From: Sulfitobacter sp. THAF37
Lineage (GTDB): Bacteria; Pseudomonadota; Alphaproteobacteria; Rhodobacterales; Rhodobacteraceae
Assembly (NCBI RefSeq): GCF_009363555.1
Contig: NZ_CP045378.1
Location: 1 to 64,000 of the forward strand
Direction of reading: 5' to 3'
Length of the DNA: 64,000 nucleotides
The notes under the pieces were generated by a model. The model made no database searches. It was not told the DNA's origin and was given only the letters and a program-made list of their open reading frames with translations. Positions 1 through 7,945 of the stretch are shown in pieces; position 1 is the first letter of the stretch, and each line of letters begins with the position of its first letter. The position numbers were made by a program, and so were the translations under genes.

Positions 1-1194
1 ATGAGCGAAGCAGAACAGGATCTTGATATCGCCATCGGGCACTACGCGGAACTTCTCGCGTCGAACCTGCATGCTCAGCGCGCTGCGCACTTCCCACCAG
101 ATGCAAAGAAGGTGATGCGCACTTTGACCAGCGGCGAAGCTGCTGAGCTCCTTGGCGTCGACCATACCTATCTTCGGAAGCTTCATCGAGAAGGAAAGAT
201 CGTTGACGTCGAGACGACGGCGGGAAGTCATCGCCGCTATACGCTCGACGATATCTGGGAAATCCGGCAGACGCTTGAAGGAAATGCAAAAAAGTCTGGA
301 ACTTACGTGCCTGGGCGTCGCGACGGTGACGAGCTTCAAGTCATATCAGTGGTGAACTTCAAGGGCGGCTCCGGCAAAACGACGACGTCTGCTCACCTCG
401 CTCAGCGCTTGGCGCTAAAGGGGTACAGGGTTCTTGCGATCGATCTCGACCCCCAAGCATCTCTTTCGGCTCTTCATGGAATCCAGCCAGAACTCGACCT
501 TATGGAGGGCGGAACCCTCTATGATGCCGTTCGCTACGACGATCCGGTTCCGATCGCCGAAGTGATCCGCAAGACTTACATCCGCGGCCTTGATCTTATC
601 CCGGGCAACCTTGAACTCATGGAGTTCGAGCACGAGACGCCTGCTGCTATCCAGCGAGGCGGAGCGAAGGCGTTCTTCGCGAGAGTTCATGACGCACTCG
701 ATAGTGTTGAAGCAAACTACGACGTTGTTGTGATCGACTGCCCGCCGCAGCTTGGTTTCTTGACGATGTCAGCACTTTCTGCGTCCTCGGGTGTCCTCGT
801 GACGGTTCACCCGCAGATGCTTGACCTCATGTCGATGTCTCAATTCCTGCGAATGACTGCGGATCTCCTGGGAGTGATCAGGGATGCAGGCGCAAATCTG
901 CGCTTCGATTGGCTGCGCTTCTTGCCAACGCGATACAAAGTCGGCGACGCGCCACAAACCGAAGTCATCGCCTTCATTCGCGGGCTGTTTGGGAGGTCGG
1001 TCCTGACCAATCACATGGTTGAATCGACCGCAATATCTGATGCCGGCTTGACCAAGCAAACGCTCTACGAAGCTGACAAAAAGGACTTCACGCGTCAGAC
1101 GTTTGATCGTGCGATCGAATCCATGAACGCAGTGAACGATGAGATCGCTGAAATCATCCAGAACACATGGGGTCGGAATGGCAAGAAAGCCTAA
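1..1194 (+). CDS. repA: plasmid partitioning ATPase RepA (ParA family)
   Basis: RepA is the ParA-type ATPase of a repABC replicon. It separates plasmid copies with RepB and represses the repABC promoter. The 397-residue protein has an N-terminal MerR-like helix-turn-helix (about residues 44-90), a deviant Walker A motif KGGSGKTTT (121-129) and a Walker B-region DCPP (246-249). This order of DNA-binding domain before ATPase is typical of RepA and separates it from short chromosomal ParA. The start codon is base 1, so the promoter lies outside the window and the sequence was probably linearised here. repB begins inside its last codons, which indicates one transcript. Confidence 0.96.
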   Translation: MSEAEQDLDIAIGHYAELLASNLHAQRAAHFPPDAKKVMRTLTSGEAAELLGVDHTYLRKLHREGKIVDVETTAGSHRRYTLDDIWEIRQTLEGNAKKSGTYVPGRRDGDELQVISVVNFKGGSGKTTTSAHLAQRLALKGYRVLAIDLDPQASLSALHGIQPELDLMEGGTLYDAVRYDDPVPIAEVIRKTYIRGLDLIPGNLELMEFEHETPAAIQRGGAKAFFARVHDALDSVEANYDVVVIDCPPQLGFLTMSALSASSGVLVTVHPQMLDLMSMSQFLRMTADLLGVIRDAGANLRFDWLRFLPTRYKVGDAPQTEVIAFIRGLFGRSVLTNHMVESTAISDAGLTKQTLYEADKKDFTRQTFDRAIESMNAVNDEIAEIIQNTWGRNGKKA

Positions 1195-2107
1195 ACTTGG
1201 CCTGCCGCTGCAGACCCTTCGCAACGCTCCTGACGCTCTTGAAGGGCGCCGACTGCGTGGCGGTGTATTTGAGATCGATCCGGCGCAGATCCTTACCGAA
1301 GGACGGTTGGATGACAGGCTTCAGATTGAAGTTGAGGGCCTGAAGAACTCTATTTCCAAGAACGGTCAGCGTGTGCCCGTCTTGGTGCGCCCACTGGAAG
1401 GCGATCGCTACAACCTGATCTATGGCCGCAGACGCTTGGAAGCATGTCGCGAACTCGGTATCAAAGTTCGAGCCATCGTCACAGAGGTTGAGAGTGATCA
1501 AGCGCTTCGAGATCAGCTTCTCGAGAACCAAGAGCGTCGTGATCTGAGCTTTATTGAGCGTGCGCTCGTTGCGACGGCACTTCTGGACGGTGATCATTTG
1601 GAAGGGGCTGAGCGCACCAATCGAGGTGTCGCCGAAGTCCTTAACCTCCACGAAGCCGGGGTTTCACAACTCTTGAGTGTCGTTCGGACGGTCGGCGAGG
1701 AACTCATCCAGGCAATTGGTGCGGCTCCCGGGATTGGTCGCCCGAGATGGGAAGAGCTCAAAAAGGCTTTGGGTGCCTACGACGGTGATCGAGACCAACT
1801 GCAAGCCGTAGCTCATGCAGCCAAGTCCGAAAGTTCCGGCTCGGTCGATGAGGTTTCTGAGCGTGCGTTTCTCGCAGTTCTGGCAGCCGCGAAGAGCGCA
1901 GAGAAGAAAGCAAGCCCGTCTAGAAAAGGCGTGCCTGCTTTGGCGATCCCCGGTGTCGGAGCTGCGACGGTCAAGACCAGCCGCCAAGGCAAGCAGCTTA
2001 AACTCGATCTGACTACGGATGAACCTGATTTTATCAGCTGGTTGGAGGGCAATGCCCCAAAGCTGATTACCGAGCTTCATGAGCGCTGGAAGCGTTCAGA
2101 AGACTGA
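1178..2107 (+). CDS. repB: plasmid partitioning protein RepB (ParB family)
   Basis: RepB binds the parS centromere sites and works with RepA in segregation. From the ATG at 1178 it has 309 residues. There is a ParB N-terminal domain with the box YGRRRLEACRELG near residue 82, an ENQERRDL segment near 115, a helix-turn-helix near 140-170 and a C-terminal dimerisation region. The reading frame is open upstream to 1139, but the 1178 start (MARKPKLGLP) gives the usual RepB N-terminus and overlaps the repA end by 17 bases, as expected for coupled translation. The parS-like palindromes just after repC are its likely targets. Confidence 0.95.
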   Translation: MARKPKLGLPLQTLRNAPDALEGRRLRGGVFEIDPAQILTEGRLDDRLQIEVEGLKNSISKNGQRVPVLVRPLEGDRYNLIYGRRRLEACRELGIKVRAIVTEVESDQALRDQLLENQERRDLSFIERALVATALLDGDHLEGAERTNRGVAEVLNLHEAGVSQLLSVVRTVGEELIQAIGAAPGIGRPRWEELKKALGAYDGDRDQLQAVAHAAKSESSGSVDEVSERAFLAVLAAAKSAEKKASPSRKGVPALAIPGVGAATVKTSRQGKQLKLDLTTDEPDFISWLEGNAPKLITELHERWKRSED

Positions 2108-2144
2108 GGAAGAGCAACCAACAAGAAGGAGGCACGATACAGGC

Positions 2145-2235
2145 AAAAAGAAAAAGGCCCCGAGAAGCTAGCTTCACGAGACCTTTGTAAGGTTTCGCAC
2201 CGGGATCAGCCCGCTACAAAATCTCAGTTTTCGCA
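2145..2235 (-). ncRNA. repABC antisense RNA (ctRNA / incA), predicted
   Basis: The repB-repC spacer holds a minus-strand transcription unit. A promoter TTGCGG (complement of 2265-2270), a 17-base spacer and TACATT (complement of 2242-2247) is followed about 55 bases later by a long hairpin (2153-2186). The hairpin ends in an interrupted T tract on the minus strand (plus-strand A runs 2145-2155). repABC plasmids are known to encode a small countertranscribed RNA at this place, which lowers RepC synthesis and causes incompatibility. Exact RNA ends are inferred. Confidence 0.72.
2153..2186 (-). terminator. intrinsic terminator of the antisense RNA
   Basis: The arms AAAGG...CCTTT enclose an almost fully paired stem around GAAGCTAGCTTC. 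On the minus strand the stem is followed by TTTTTCTTTTT, the classic form of a Rho-independent terminator. It would end the antisense RNA before repB. Confidence 0.7.
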
Positions 2236-2262
2236 CTTCTGAATGTAGCGTTCTGGCCCCTA

Positions 2263-2303
2263 CCCCGCAAGCGCAAAGCGATTCGCGGGCCCTAGAATTT
2301 TTG
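2263..2303 (+). promoter_or_regulatory. repC leader attenuator hairpin
   Basis: On the plus strand CCCGC (2264-2268) pairs with GCGGG (2285-2289), and the stem is followed within 8 bases by a short T run (about 2298-2302). This terminator-like structure lies just upstream of repC. In other repABC replicons the antisense RNA makes the repC leader fold into such a terminator, so this is the likely control element for RepC level. The fold is read by eye. Confidence 0.5.
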
Positions 2304-2320
2304 TCTTCGTGAACATTTTC

Positions 2321-3532
2321 ATGGAGTACACACCAATTTCGCCGTTTATGCGGCCGATTTCGCACGCTCATTTGCGCGTCATCGAGCGACCCGAGGCATC
2401 TGTTCCGGCCAGACCCGTTAACAAGTGGGAACTCCTGCGCGAGCTCTCCAAGGCGCAAGCGGCCTTTGGGGTCTCGGAACGTGATCTGACTGTTTTGCAG
2501 GGGCTCCTCAGCTTCTTTCCGGACGATGCGCTTGGCGGGAACGCCGAGATGGTCGTCTTCCCCTCGAACAAGGCGATCTGCGAGCGCCTGAATGGCATGC
2601 CGTGCTCAACGATGCGTCGTCACCTCGCGCGTCTCGTCGAGGCTGGCTTGCTCCAGCGGCGCGATAGCCCCAATGGGAAGCGCTACGTCCGCAAGCACGG
2701 CGAAGACCGCGTCGCCTTTGGCTTCGATCTTTCCCCGCTCTACTGCCAGTCCGAGGAGATAGCACGGGCCGCAGAGGCCGTACGTGAGGCTGAGGAGCGC
2801 GTCAGGCGCCTGAGAGAGGTCGTAAGCCTCATGCGACGCGATCTCGCGGCCCTCGCCGAGTTCGGAGACGAGATGCAGCCAGGCCTAGGCTTCTGGGATC
2901 AGCTTCGCGACAAGGCTGCCCTCACAGCCCGCGCGCTTCGCCGCAAGCTTTCAATTGAGGACCTCGCGGCCTATCGAGCCGATCTTGAAGCTCTCCTTGA
3001 CCAGGCACGCAACATCATTGATGGCCCTGAAACAGAAGAAATGAACACCAATGATGCCCAATCTGAGCGTCACCATCATAATTCAAATAAAGAATCTATA
3101 GATTTTGAGCCGGCTTTAGAAAAAAGCGGGGCGGCGGCGGGTGTGCCAGATGTGGATACGAATGAGCCGGTGGCTGACGTTGATGAACAGGACACAAGAC
3201 ATCTGCCAAAGATCCCGCTTCACCTAGTGATAGCGGCATGTCCCTCGCTGAAGACCTTCTACCAAGGTGAGATCCGGCATTGGCATCAGCTTTTCGATGC
3301 GGCGGGCCATGTGCGGCCAGCCATGGGGATCAGTGCGTCTGCATGGGAAGAAGCACAGCGGTTCATGGGTCCGGAGCAAGCGTCGATCGTCGTTGCTGCG
3401 ATGCTGGAACGCTTCGCCGACATAAGATCGCCTGGTGGATACTTGCGAGCTCTGACTGCCAAAGCTGCGGCCGGCGAGTTCTCCTGTGGGCCGATGGTCA
3501 TGGCATTGATTGGGCGACGATCTGCAGCTTAA
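2321..3532 (+). CDS. repC: replication initiator RepC
   Basis: RepC is the initiator of repABC plasmids and acts on an origin inside its own gene. The 403-residue product shows the RepC N-terminal winged-helix segment (NKWELLRELSKAQAAFGVSE, then the MRRHLARLVEAGLL helix) and the C-terminal RepC domain. Between the domains, around 3070-3130, the codons turn AT-rich, as expected for the embedded oriV. A GTG at 2309 is an alternative start; the ATG at 2321 gives the usual MEYTPISPF beginning. Its stop codon lies within the first parS-like palindrome. Confidence 0.95.
   Translation: MEYTPISPFMRPISHAHLRVIERPEASVPARPVNKWELLRELSKAQAAFGVSERDLTVLQGLLSFFPDDALGGNAEMVVFPSNKAICERLNGMPCSTMRRHLARLVEAGLLQRRDSPNGKRYVRKHGEDRVAFGFDLSPLYCQSEEIARAAEAVREAEERVRRLREVVSLMRRDLAALAEFGDEMQPGLGFWDQLRDKAALTARALRRKLSIEDLAAYRADLEALLDQARNIIDGPETEEMNTNDAQSERHHHNSNKESIDFEPALEKSGAAAGVPDVDTNEPVADVDEQDTRHLPKIPLHLVIAACPSLKTFYQGEIRHWHQLFDAAGHVRPAMGISASAWEEAQRFMGPEQASIVVAAMLERFADIRSPGGYLRALTAKAAAGEFSCGPMVMALIGRRSAA
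3070..3130. other. AT-rich stretch inside repC, candidate oriV
   Basis: Within a GC-rich gene, this segment contains ATAATTCAAATAAAG and CTATAGATTTT and is flanked by GC-rich codons. repABC origins have been mapped to the AT-rich segment of repC, so this is the likely unwinding site. The assignment rests on composition and position only. Confidence 0.5.
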
Positions 3533-3543
3533 CAGCTGTTAAG
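3528..3543. repeat. parS-like palindrome 1
   Basis: CTTAACAGCTGTTAAG is a perfect 16-base palindrome that overlaps the repC stop codon. Its core fits the repABC parS pattern TTnnCnGCnGnnAA, but the outer G/C pair of the usual GTT...AAC form is reversed. Likely RepB binding site. Confidence 0.75.
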
Positions 3544-3585
3544 GTTGAGAGACTGCGTACTTTTCCGCCACCTCGGGACTGTCGA

Positions 3586-3600
3586 CTTAACAGCTGTTAA
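3586..3600. repeat. parS-like palindrome 2
   Basis: This second copy of the 14-base core TTAACAGCTGTTAA lies 58 bases after the first (same point to same point). Two phased palindromes directly after repC match the placement of centromere sites in many repABC plasmids. Confidence 0.75.
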
Positions 3601-3711
3601 AGTCCTGCCTCGCGAGCGTCAGAATATGAGAGGGAAAGGGTTGTTGGTTTGAGGGTGACGGGAAGTGAGATCGGAAGAGTGGCTTCCGGCGCCCGTCGTG
3701 GAGGAGATCTG

Positions 3712-5394
3712 ATGGCGAAACCTGCCCAGAAAGTCACCCAGTCCCCGTTCCGGGACATTCCCTTCGACAAGCTCGTGCTGAGCCAGTCCAACGTCCGGCG
3801 CATCAAGGCCGGCATCTCGGTCGAGGAACTGGCCGAAGACATCGCCCGCCGCGGGTTGCTGCAAAGCCTGTGCGTCCGGCCCGTTCTGGCGGATGATGGG
3901 TCCGAGACAGGCAAGTTCAAAATACCCGCTGGCGGTAGGCGCTTCCAGGCCCTGTCACTCTTGGTGAAGCAGAAGCGCCTGGCCAAGACGACGCCCATTC
4001 CCTGCTTCGTGCGGGATGCGAAGTCCACGATCCTCGCCGAAGACGACTCGCTCGCCGAGAACATGAAGCGCGCTGTCCTGCATCCACTCGATCAGTTCCG
4101 CGCCTTCGTGGCGCTGCAGGAGAAGGGTCAGGGCGACGAAGAGATCGCAACCGCCTTCTTCGTCAGGCCGCAGGTGATCAAACAGCGCTTGAAACTCGCC
4201 GTCGTGGCCCCTGCCCTGCTCGAGCTTTATGCCGAGGATGAAATGACGCTGGAGCAGCTGATGGCCTTGACGGTTAACCCGGATCATGAGCGCCAGGTTC
4301 AGGTCTGGGAGGCGATCCGCTCGTCCTGGAACAAGGAGCCCTATCAGATCCGGCGGATGCTGACGGAAACCTCGGTGCGGGCATCCGATCGTCGTGCTGT
4401 CTTTGTCGGCATCGATGCCTATGAGTCTGCTGGCGGCACCATGTTGCACGACCTCTTCCAGGGCGATGACGGCGGCTGGCTGGAAGACCCCGCCCTGTTC
4501 GATCGTCTGGTCAGCGAGAAGCTTCAGGCTGAAGCCGAAGCCATTGCGACCGAAGGTTGGAAATGGATCGAGGTCTCGCTCGACCTGCCCTATGGCTACA
4601 GCCACGGTTTGCGGCGGCTGAGCGGAGACCCGGCACCGATGACGGATGACGAAGGCGCGGCCCATGCCAAGCTTCTTGCCGAATACCGGGCGCTCGAAGA
4701 GGAATACGAGGGCCAGGATGAATTCCCCGAGGAAGTCGACGCGCGACTTGGCGAGTTGGAAATTGCGATGGAGAAGCTCGAGACTCGGCCGTTGATCTTC
4801 GACGATGAAGAGATCGCGCGGGCAGGGGCTTTTGTGACGCTTTATCGCATGGCGAGCTTGTCGTTAATCGCGGCTTTGTCCGGCCCGAGGATGAGCCTCG
4901 GGAATACGCTGATGTCTTCAGCTGTGAACCGACAGCAGGGCGCTGAGCTTTCAACGGGGAGTTACGCGGATGGTATCGGCCACGGTACGGAAATCACTTC
5001 TGCTGGTCAAGCGCTTGGCGCGAACGCACGCGACGACGAGGACGATGGTGCGTTGAAGCCCTTGCCTGAGCCCGTTCCCGACACCGAGCAGGCTGAAGAT
5101 GCAGATCTTCTTGACTTCATCAGCTCAGACCGGCCAAGGATTAATGACAGGATGACAGTTCGCAAGATTACAATCCAGCGGCTTTCGTCAGGTTCACGCG
5201 GAAGCGGTCGCGGCGGCGTTGGTAGCGGCGGGTCATCTGTGCCGAAGCGTGGCCAAGGTGCTTCTGCACATACCGCTCGTCCACCTCGGCCGAACTGGCG
5301 AGACCTGCGCGCAGAGAATGGCCAGAGAACAGTGCCAGGCGTTCCTTTTCGGGCAGTTCGGATCGGATGCCGGCGTCCAGGACCGTTCGCTTGA
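3712..5394 (+). CDS. ParB/RepB nuclease-domain protein, C-terminally degraded
   Basis: This is a large accessory ParB-like protein of a type common on Rhodobacterales and sphingomonad plasmids; its role is unknown. The N-terminal half is intact, with a ParB box (GGRRFQALSLLVKQ, about residues 73-86) and ENMKRAVLHPLDQFRAF near 114. Near 4845 the family sequence jumps to the +1 frame (HGELVVNRGFVRPEDEP), and it returns near 4930 (ALGANARDDEDDGALKPLPE). A frameshift pair therefore scrambles about 28 codons. After KPLPE (about 5070) the expected C-terminal domain is absent, and the frame runs through unrelated sequence antisense to the recombinase. The start at 3712 follows GGAGATCTG. Probably non-functional or chimeric. 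Confidence 0.75.
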   Translation: MAKPAQKVTQSPFRDIPFDKLVLSQSNVRRIKAGISVEELAEDIARRGLLQSLCVRPVLADDGSETGKFKIPAGGRRFQALSLLVKQKRLAKTTPIPCFVRDAKSTILAEDDSLAENMKRAVLHPLDQFRAFVALQEKGQGDEEIATAFFVRPQVIKQRLKLAVVAPALLELYAEDEMTLEQLMALTVNPDHERQVQVWEAIRSSWNKEPYQIRRMLTETSVRASDRRAVFVGIDAYESAGGTMLHDLFQGDDGGWLEDPALFDRLVSEKLQAEAEAIATEGWKWIEVSLDLPYGYSHGLRRLSGDPAPMTDDEGAAHAKLLAEYRALEEEYEGQDEFPEEVDARLGELEIAMEKLETRPLIFDDEEIARAGAFVTLYRMASLSLIAALSGPRMSLGNTLMSSAVNRQQGAELSTGSYADGIGHGTEITSAGQALGANARDDEDDGALKPLPEPVPDTEQAEDADLLDFISSDRPRINDRMTVRKITIQRLSSGSRGSGRGGVGSGGSSVPKRGQGASAHTARPPRPNWRDLRAENGQRTVPGVPFRAVRIGCRRPGPFA

Positions 5395-6265
5395 TCAGCC
5401 GCGCGACATGCTTGTCGTTCAGCCTTGTCTCCAGGGCCTTCTTTCCACCCCGAGTGGTGCCGACAAAGACCGGCCCGAAGTCGATCCTGGCGAAGTGCAA
5501 CCACTGCTCGAGCGCATGCACAGGGCAGCTGGAGTTAGACGATCCCAGACCGATCTCGACCTCGCGCCAGCCGGTCTTGGCGTTGAGCGTCAGCACGGCG
5601 CCGTCGTCGAGGATCTCGATCCAGCCGCCTGAATCGGGCGTGTCGTCCTTTCCGACATCCAGGCTGACGATCTCGGAGCGGCGGAGCCCGCCGGCGTACC
5701 CGAGGAGCAGGATGGCGCGGTCCCTGAGCCCGCGCAGGTCGTAGGGCAGGGTGGCGACCATCGCGAGGATGTCCTCGGCCAGGATCGCTTCCTTCTGCAC
5801 CGGCGGACGGGCGTGTTTGCGTTTGATCCCGGCCAGCACTGTTGCGATGTGGCGGTTCTTACGATCGAGGACAAAGCCGCGTTGCGCATAGTTCCAGGCA
5901 AGGCCGGAGAGGCGACGTTCGATGGTACTGACCGATAGGGCAGGGGAGGGGCCCGCTCCGGACGCCAGGTCTGCGAGATAAAGCCCGATCATTTCAGGCG
6001 ACGGGGGCAGAGGCTCCGCGCCCTTCATCCGACACCACCGCGCGAAATGCGCCCAATCCTTGGCATAGGCTTTCAGCGTATTGTCAGAAGCTGCGGCGCG
6101 CGCATAATCTCGGGCGGCGTCGACCAGGCGATCAAGGCTGCCGGATCCCGCGACGTGGGCGGGTAGGGAGATGTCGTCGCTTTTTTCTTGATCGCTGTCG
6201 CCGTTCTGAGCGATACAAAACGCACCAGAGTTTGATGATGTCGACTTCTCGTCCTCTGAGGGCAT
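5168..6265 (-). CDS. tyrosine recombinase / site-specific integrase
   Basis: This 365-residue recombinase has an N-terminal SAM-like core-binding domain (about 45-150) and a catalytic domain. The visible active-site residues are R195 (GGLRRSEI), K230 (NAKTGW), H316-x-x-R319 (GHSLRAG), H339 (LGHAS) and the nucleophile Y348 (TRRYQ). All are present, so it should be active. It is divergent from a DUF1403-ScpB pair, an arrangement I recall from other alphaproteobacterial plasmids. A 29-base inverted repeat 52 bases upstream of its start could be its crossover site. Its 3' end lies against the broken ParB-like gene, which may mark an integration or deletion junction. Confidence 0.9.
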   Translation of the reverse strand: MPSEDEKSTSSNSGAFCIAQNGDSDQEKSDDISLPAHVAGSGSLDRLVDAARDYARAAASDNTLKAYAKDWAHFARWCRMKGAEPLPPSPEMIGLYLADLASGAGPSPALSVSTIERRLSGLAWNYAQRGFVLDRKNRHIATVLAGIKRKHARPPVQKEAILAEDILAMVATLPYDLRGLRDRAILLLGYAGGLRRSEIVSLDVGKDDTPDSGGWIEILDDGAVLTLNAKTGWREVEIGLGSSNSSCPVHALEQWLHFARIDFGPVFVGTTRGGKKALETRLNDKHVARLIKRTVLDAGIRSELPEKERLALFSGHSLRAGLASSAEVDERYVQKHLGHASAQMTRRYQRRRDRFRVNLTKAAGL

Positions 6266-6316
6266 TTTCCAGTGAATCCGGTGGTGAAATTAAACTGCGT
6301 CCTAGCATATCTCTTG

Positions 6317-6345
6317 ATGTCCGATAAGGCAAACTTATTGGACAT
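6317..6345. repeat. 29-base inverted repeat, candidate recombinase core site
   Basis: The arms ATGTCCGATAAG (6317-6328) and CTTATTGGACAT (6334-6345) flank a 5-base centre GCAAA, with one mismatch between arms. Twelve-base arms around a short spacer is the form of tyrosine recombinase crossover sites and of operators. It lies between the recombinase and the DUF1403 gene, so it could also regulate both. Confidence 0.55.
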
Positions 6346-6421
6346 AATTGAGAACGGTAAGGCGGGGCGGTTAGATCGCTATTTTCTGGCAGAAAGCGCC
6401 GCGGAAGTGTAGACTTTGAGC

Positions 6422-7306
6422 ATGACATTTGCCCGCCTGGATCACACCAGCGACCTCGACACGTTACCCCAGATGCCCGCCTGGGTCACCTCTGCACGCG
6501 CTGAAACCCTTGAAGATGTTGCGTTTTTGTCGGGCGCGACGCTCAACCACCTGCATCTTGTGTTGGGATGCCAGGAAGTGCCCCAAGCCTTGTTGCGGGA
6601 CCGGCTCGCGCTGCGTGCGGCCGAGGCTTGCGTCGCGTTCTTAGGACGGTCCGAGCGGGCAGGGGAGTTGCGCGATGCGGTGCACCTGTTGCGGCCCGGC
6701 GATCTGCCCGGACCGGCGGGCGAAACCTACCTCGCCTGGCGGCGTGCGGCGGAGCGGCCGGTGTCGATCAAGGCTCTGGGTCGAGCCTTGCCGACCCTCG
6801 AGCCGGGCCAGATTGCCGCGTGGCTTGATGCCGGGAAAGGGGCGCCGGTGACCCGGGCCGCGATGGCGCTGGAAGCCGTTTTGCGCGAGGCGCCACGTGC
6901 TGACGAAGCTGCGCTGATCCTCGCGGATGCGACCCTGGCTAAGGCACTCGGCTGGGATCATCTCGCGCCACTGCTGGCCGCAGCCCTGAAACGCGCCGAC
7001 CTGCGCAAGCAGGGCGTCGACCTTCGCTTGGCCTGTCATCGGGCGCTCATCTCTTCGGCGATCGAGGCCGTGCGGCAGGCCGCCGACCTCGCACGCCGCG
7101 CTGCGCACCTGAAGGCGGTCGCGCCGAAGCTTCGCGCCAAGGGGGCGGGCGACGCGGTCGAGATGTTCCTGACCCGCGATGCAGTCGCGCCCTCGGTGCT
7201 GCCCTTGCCGGATCGCGCCGCGCGGCGGCTCTGCGACCGGCTGGTCGACCTCGGCGCGGTGCGCGAACTGACCGGGCGCGATACTTTCCGGCTCTACGGG
7301 GTATAG
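6422..7306 (+). CDS. DUF1403 family protein
   Basis: This 294-residue, Ala/Leu-rich helical protein belongs to the DUF1403 family (ending FRLYGV). The function is unknown. It is found almost only on alphaproteobacterial plasmids, beside a tyrosine recombinase and an ScpB-like gene, as here. It ends 2 bases before the ScpB-like start, so the two are co-transcribed. A TTG at 6416 is an alternative start. Association with plasmid recombination or maintenance is inferred from neighbours only. Confidence 0.75.
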   Translation: MTFARLDHTSDLDTLPQMPAWVTSARAETLEDVAFLSGATLNHLHLVLGCQEVPQALLRDRLALRAAEACVAFLGRSERAGELRDAVHLLRPGDLPGPAGETYLAWRRAAERPVSIKALGRALPTLEPGQIAAWLDAGKGAPVTRAAMALEAVLREAPRADEAALILADATLAKALGWDHLAPLLAAALKRADLRKQGVDLRLACHRALISSAIEAVRQAADLARRAAHLKAVAPKLRAKGAGDAVEMFLTRDAVAPSVLPLPDRAARRLCDRLVDLGAVRELTGRDTFRLYGV

Positions 7307-7308
7307 GG

Positions 7309-7908
7309 ATGGTGAAGGATCGCTCTGAACCAGACCTGGACCGCGAGCTACCCGACCTGCCGCCGGAGCTGCGTTGGCGGGAATGGATGCGCCGGATCGA
7401 GGCGGTGCTCTTTGCCTCGGCTTCGCCGGTCCCGCGCGAGGACCTGGTCCGCGTGGTGGGGCAGGGGGCTTCGGTCGACCTTCTGGTCGAGGACCTCGCC
7501 GCCGATCTGGAAGGGCGGGCCTTCGAGATCGCCCAGGTCGCTGGCGGTTGGATATTCCGCACGCGTGCTACCTATGCCCCCGCGATCCGGGTCGCGGCGG
7601 ATGTCGGGGACCAGTTGCTGGACCTGAGTGAGGTCGACGTCGCGGTCTTGGCGGCCATCGCCTATCACCAGCCGATTACGCGCGATGGGCTGAAGGATAT
7701 CTTCGGCAAGGAGATCAGCCGCGACCTGATCGGTCGGCTGCATGCGCGCGACTTGATCGGGACCGGGCCAAGGTCGCCTCGGCGCGGCGCTCCCTACACC
7801 TTCGTCACCACCGAGCAGTTCCTTGTTGCCTTCGGGTTGGAGAGCCTTCGGGATCTTCCCGATCGGGAGCAGTTGGTGGATGCGGGATTATCCCACATGA
7901 GCAAGTAG
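7309..7908 (+). CDS. ScpB-like SMC-Scp complex subunit
   Basis: This 199-residue protein has two winged-helix segments: IEAVLFASASPVPREDLVRV near 26-45 and VDVAVLAAIAYHQPITRDGL near 108-127. Both match the ScpB family, whose chromosomal members join SMC and ScpA in chromosome condensation. No SMC or ScpA gene is present in the window, so this is a plasmid-specific paralogue. It probably works with the preceding DUF1403 protein. It is followed by the convergent XRE/IrrE gene. Confidence 0.82.
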   Translation: MVKDRSEPDLDRELPDLPPELRWREWMRRIEAVLFASASPVPREDLVRVVGQGASVDLLVEDLAADLEGRAFEIAQVAGGWIFRTRATYAPAIRVAADVGDQLLDLSEVDVAVLAAIAYHQPITRDGLKDIFGKEISRDLIGRLHARDLIGTGPRSPRRGAPYTFVTTEQFLVAFGLESLRDLPDREQLVDAGLSHMSK

Positions 7909-7945
7909 CGATTGATGCTGTTTCGGGTGAAGAGTTGGCTGAACT

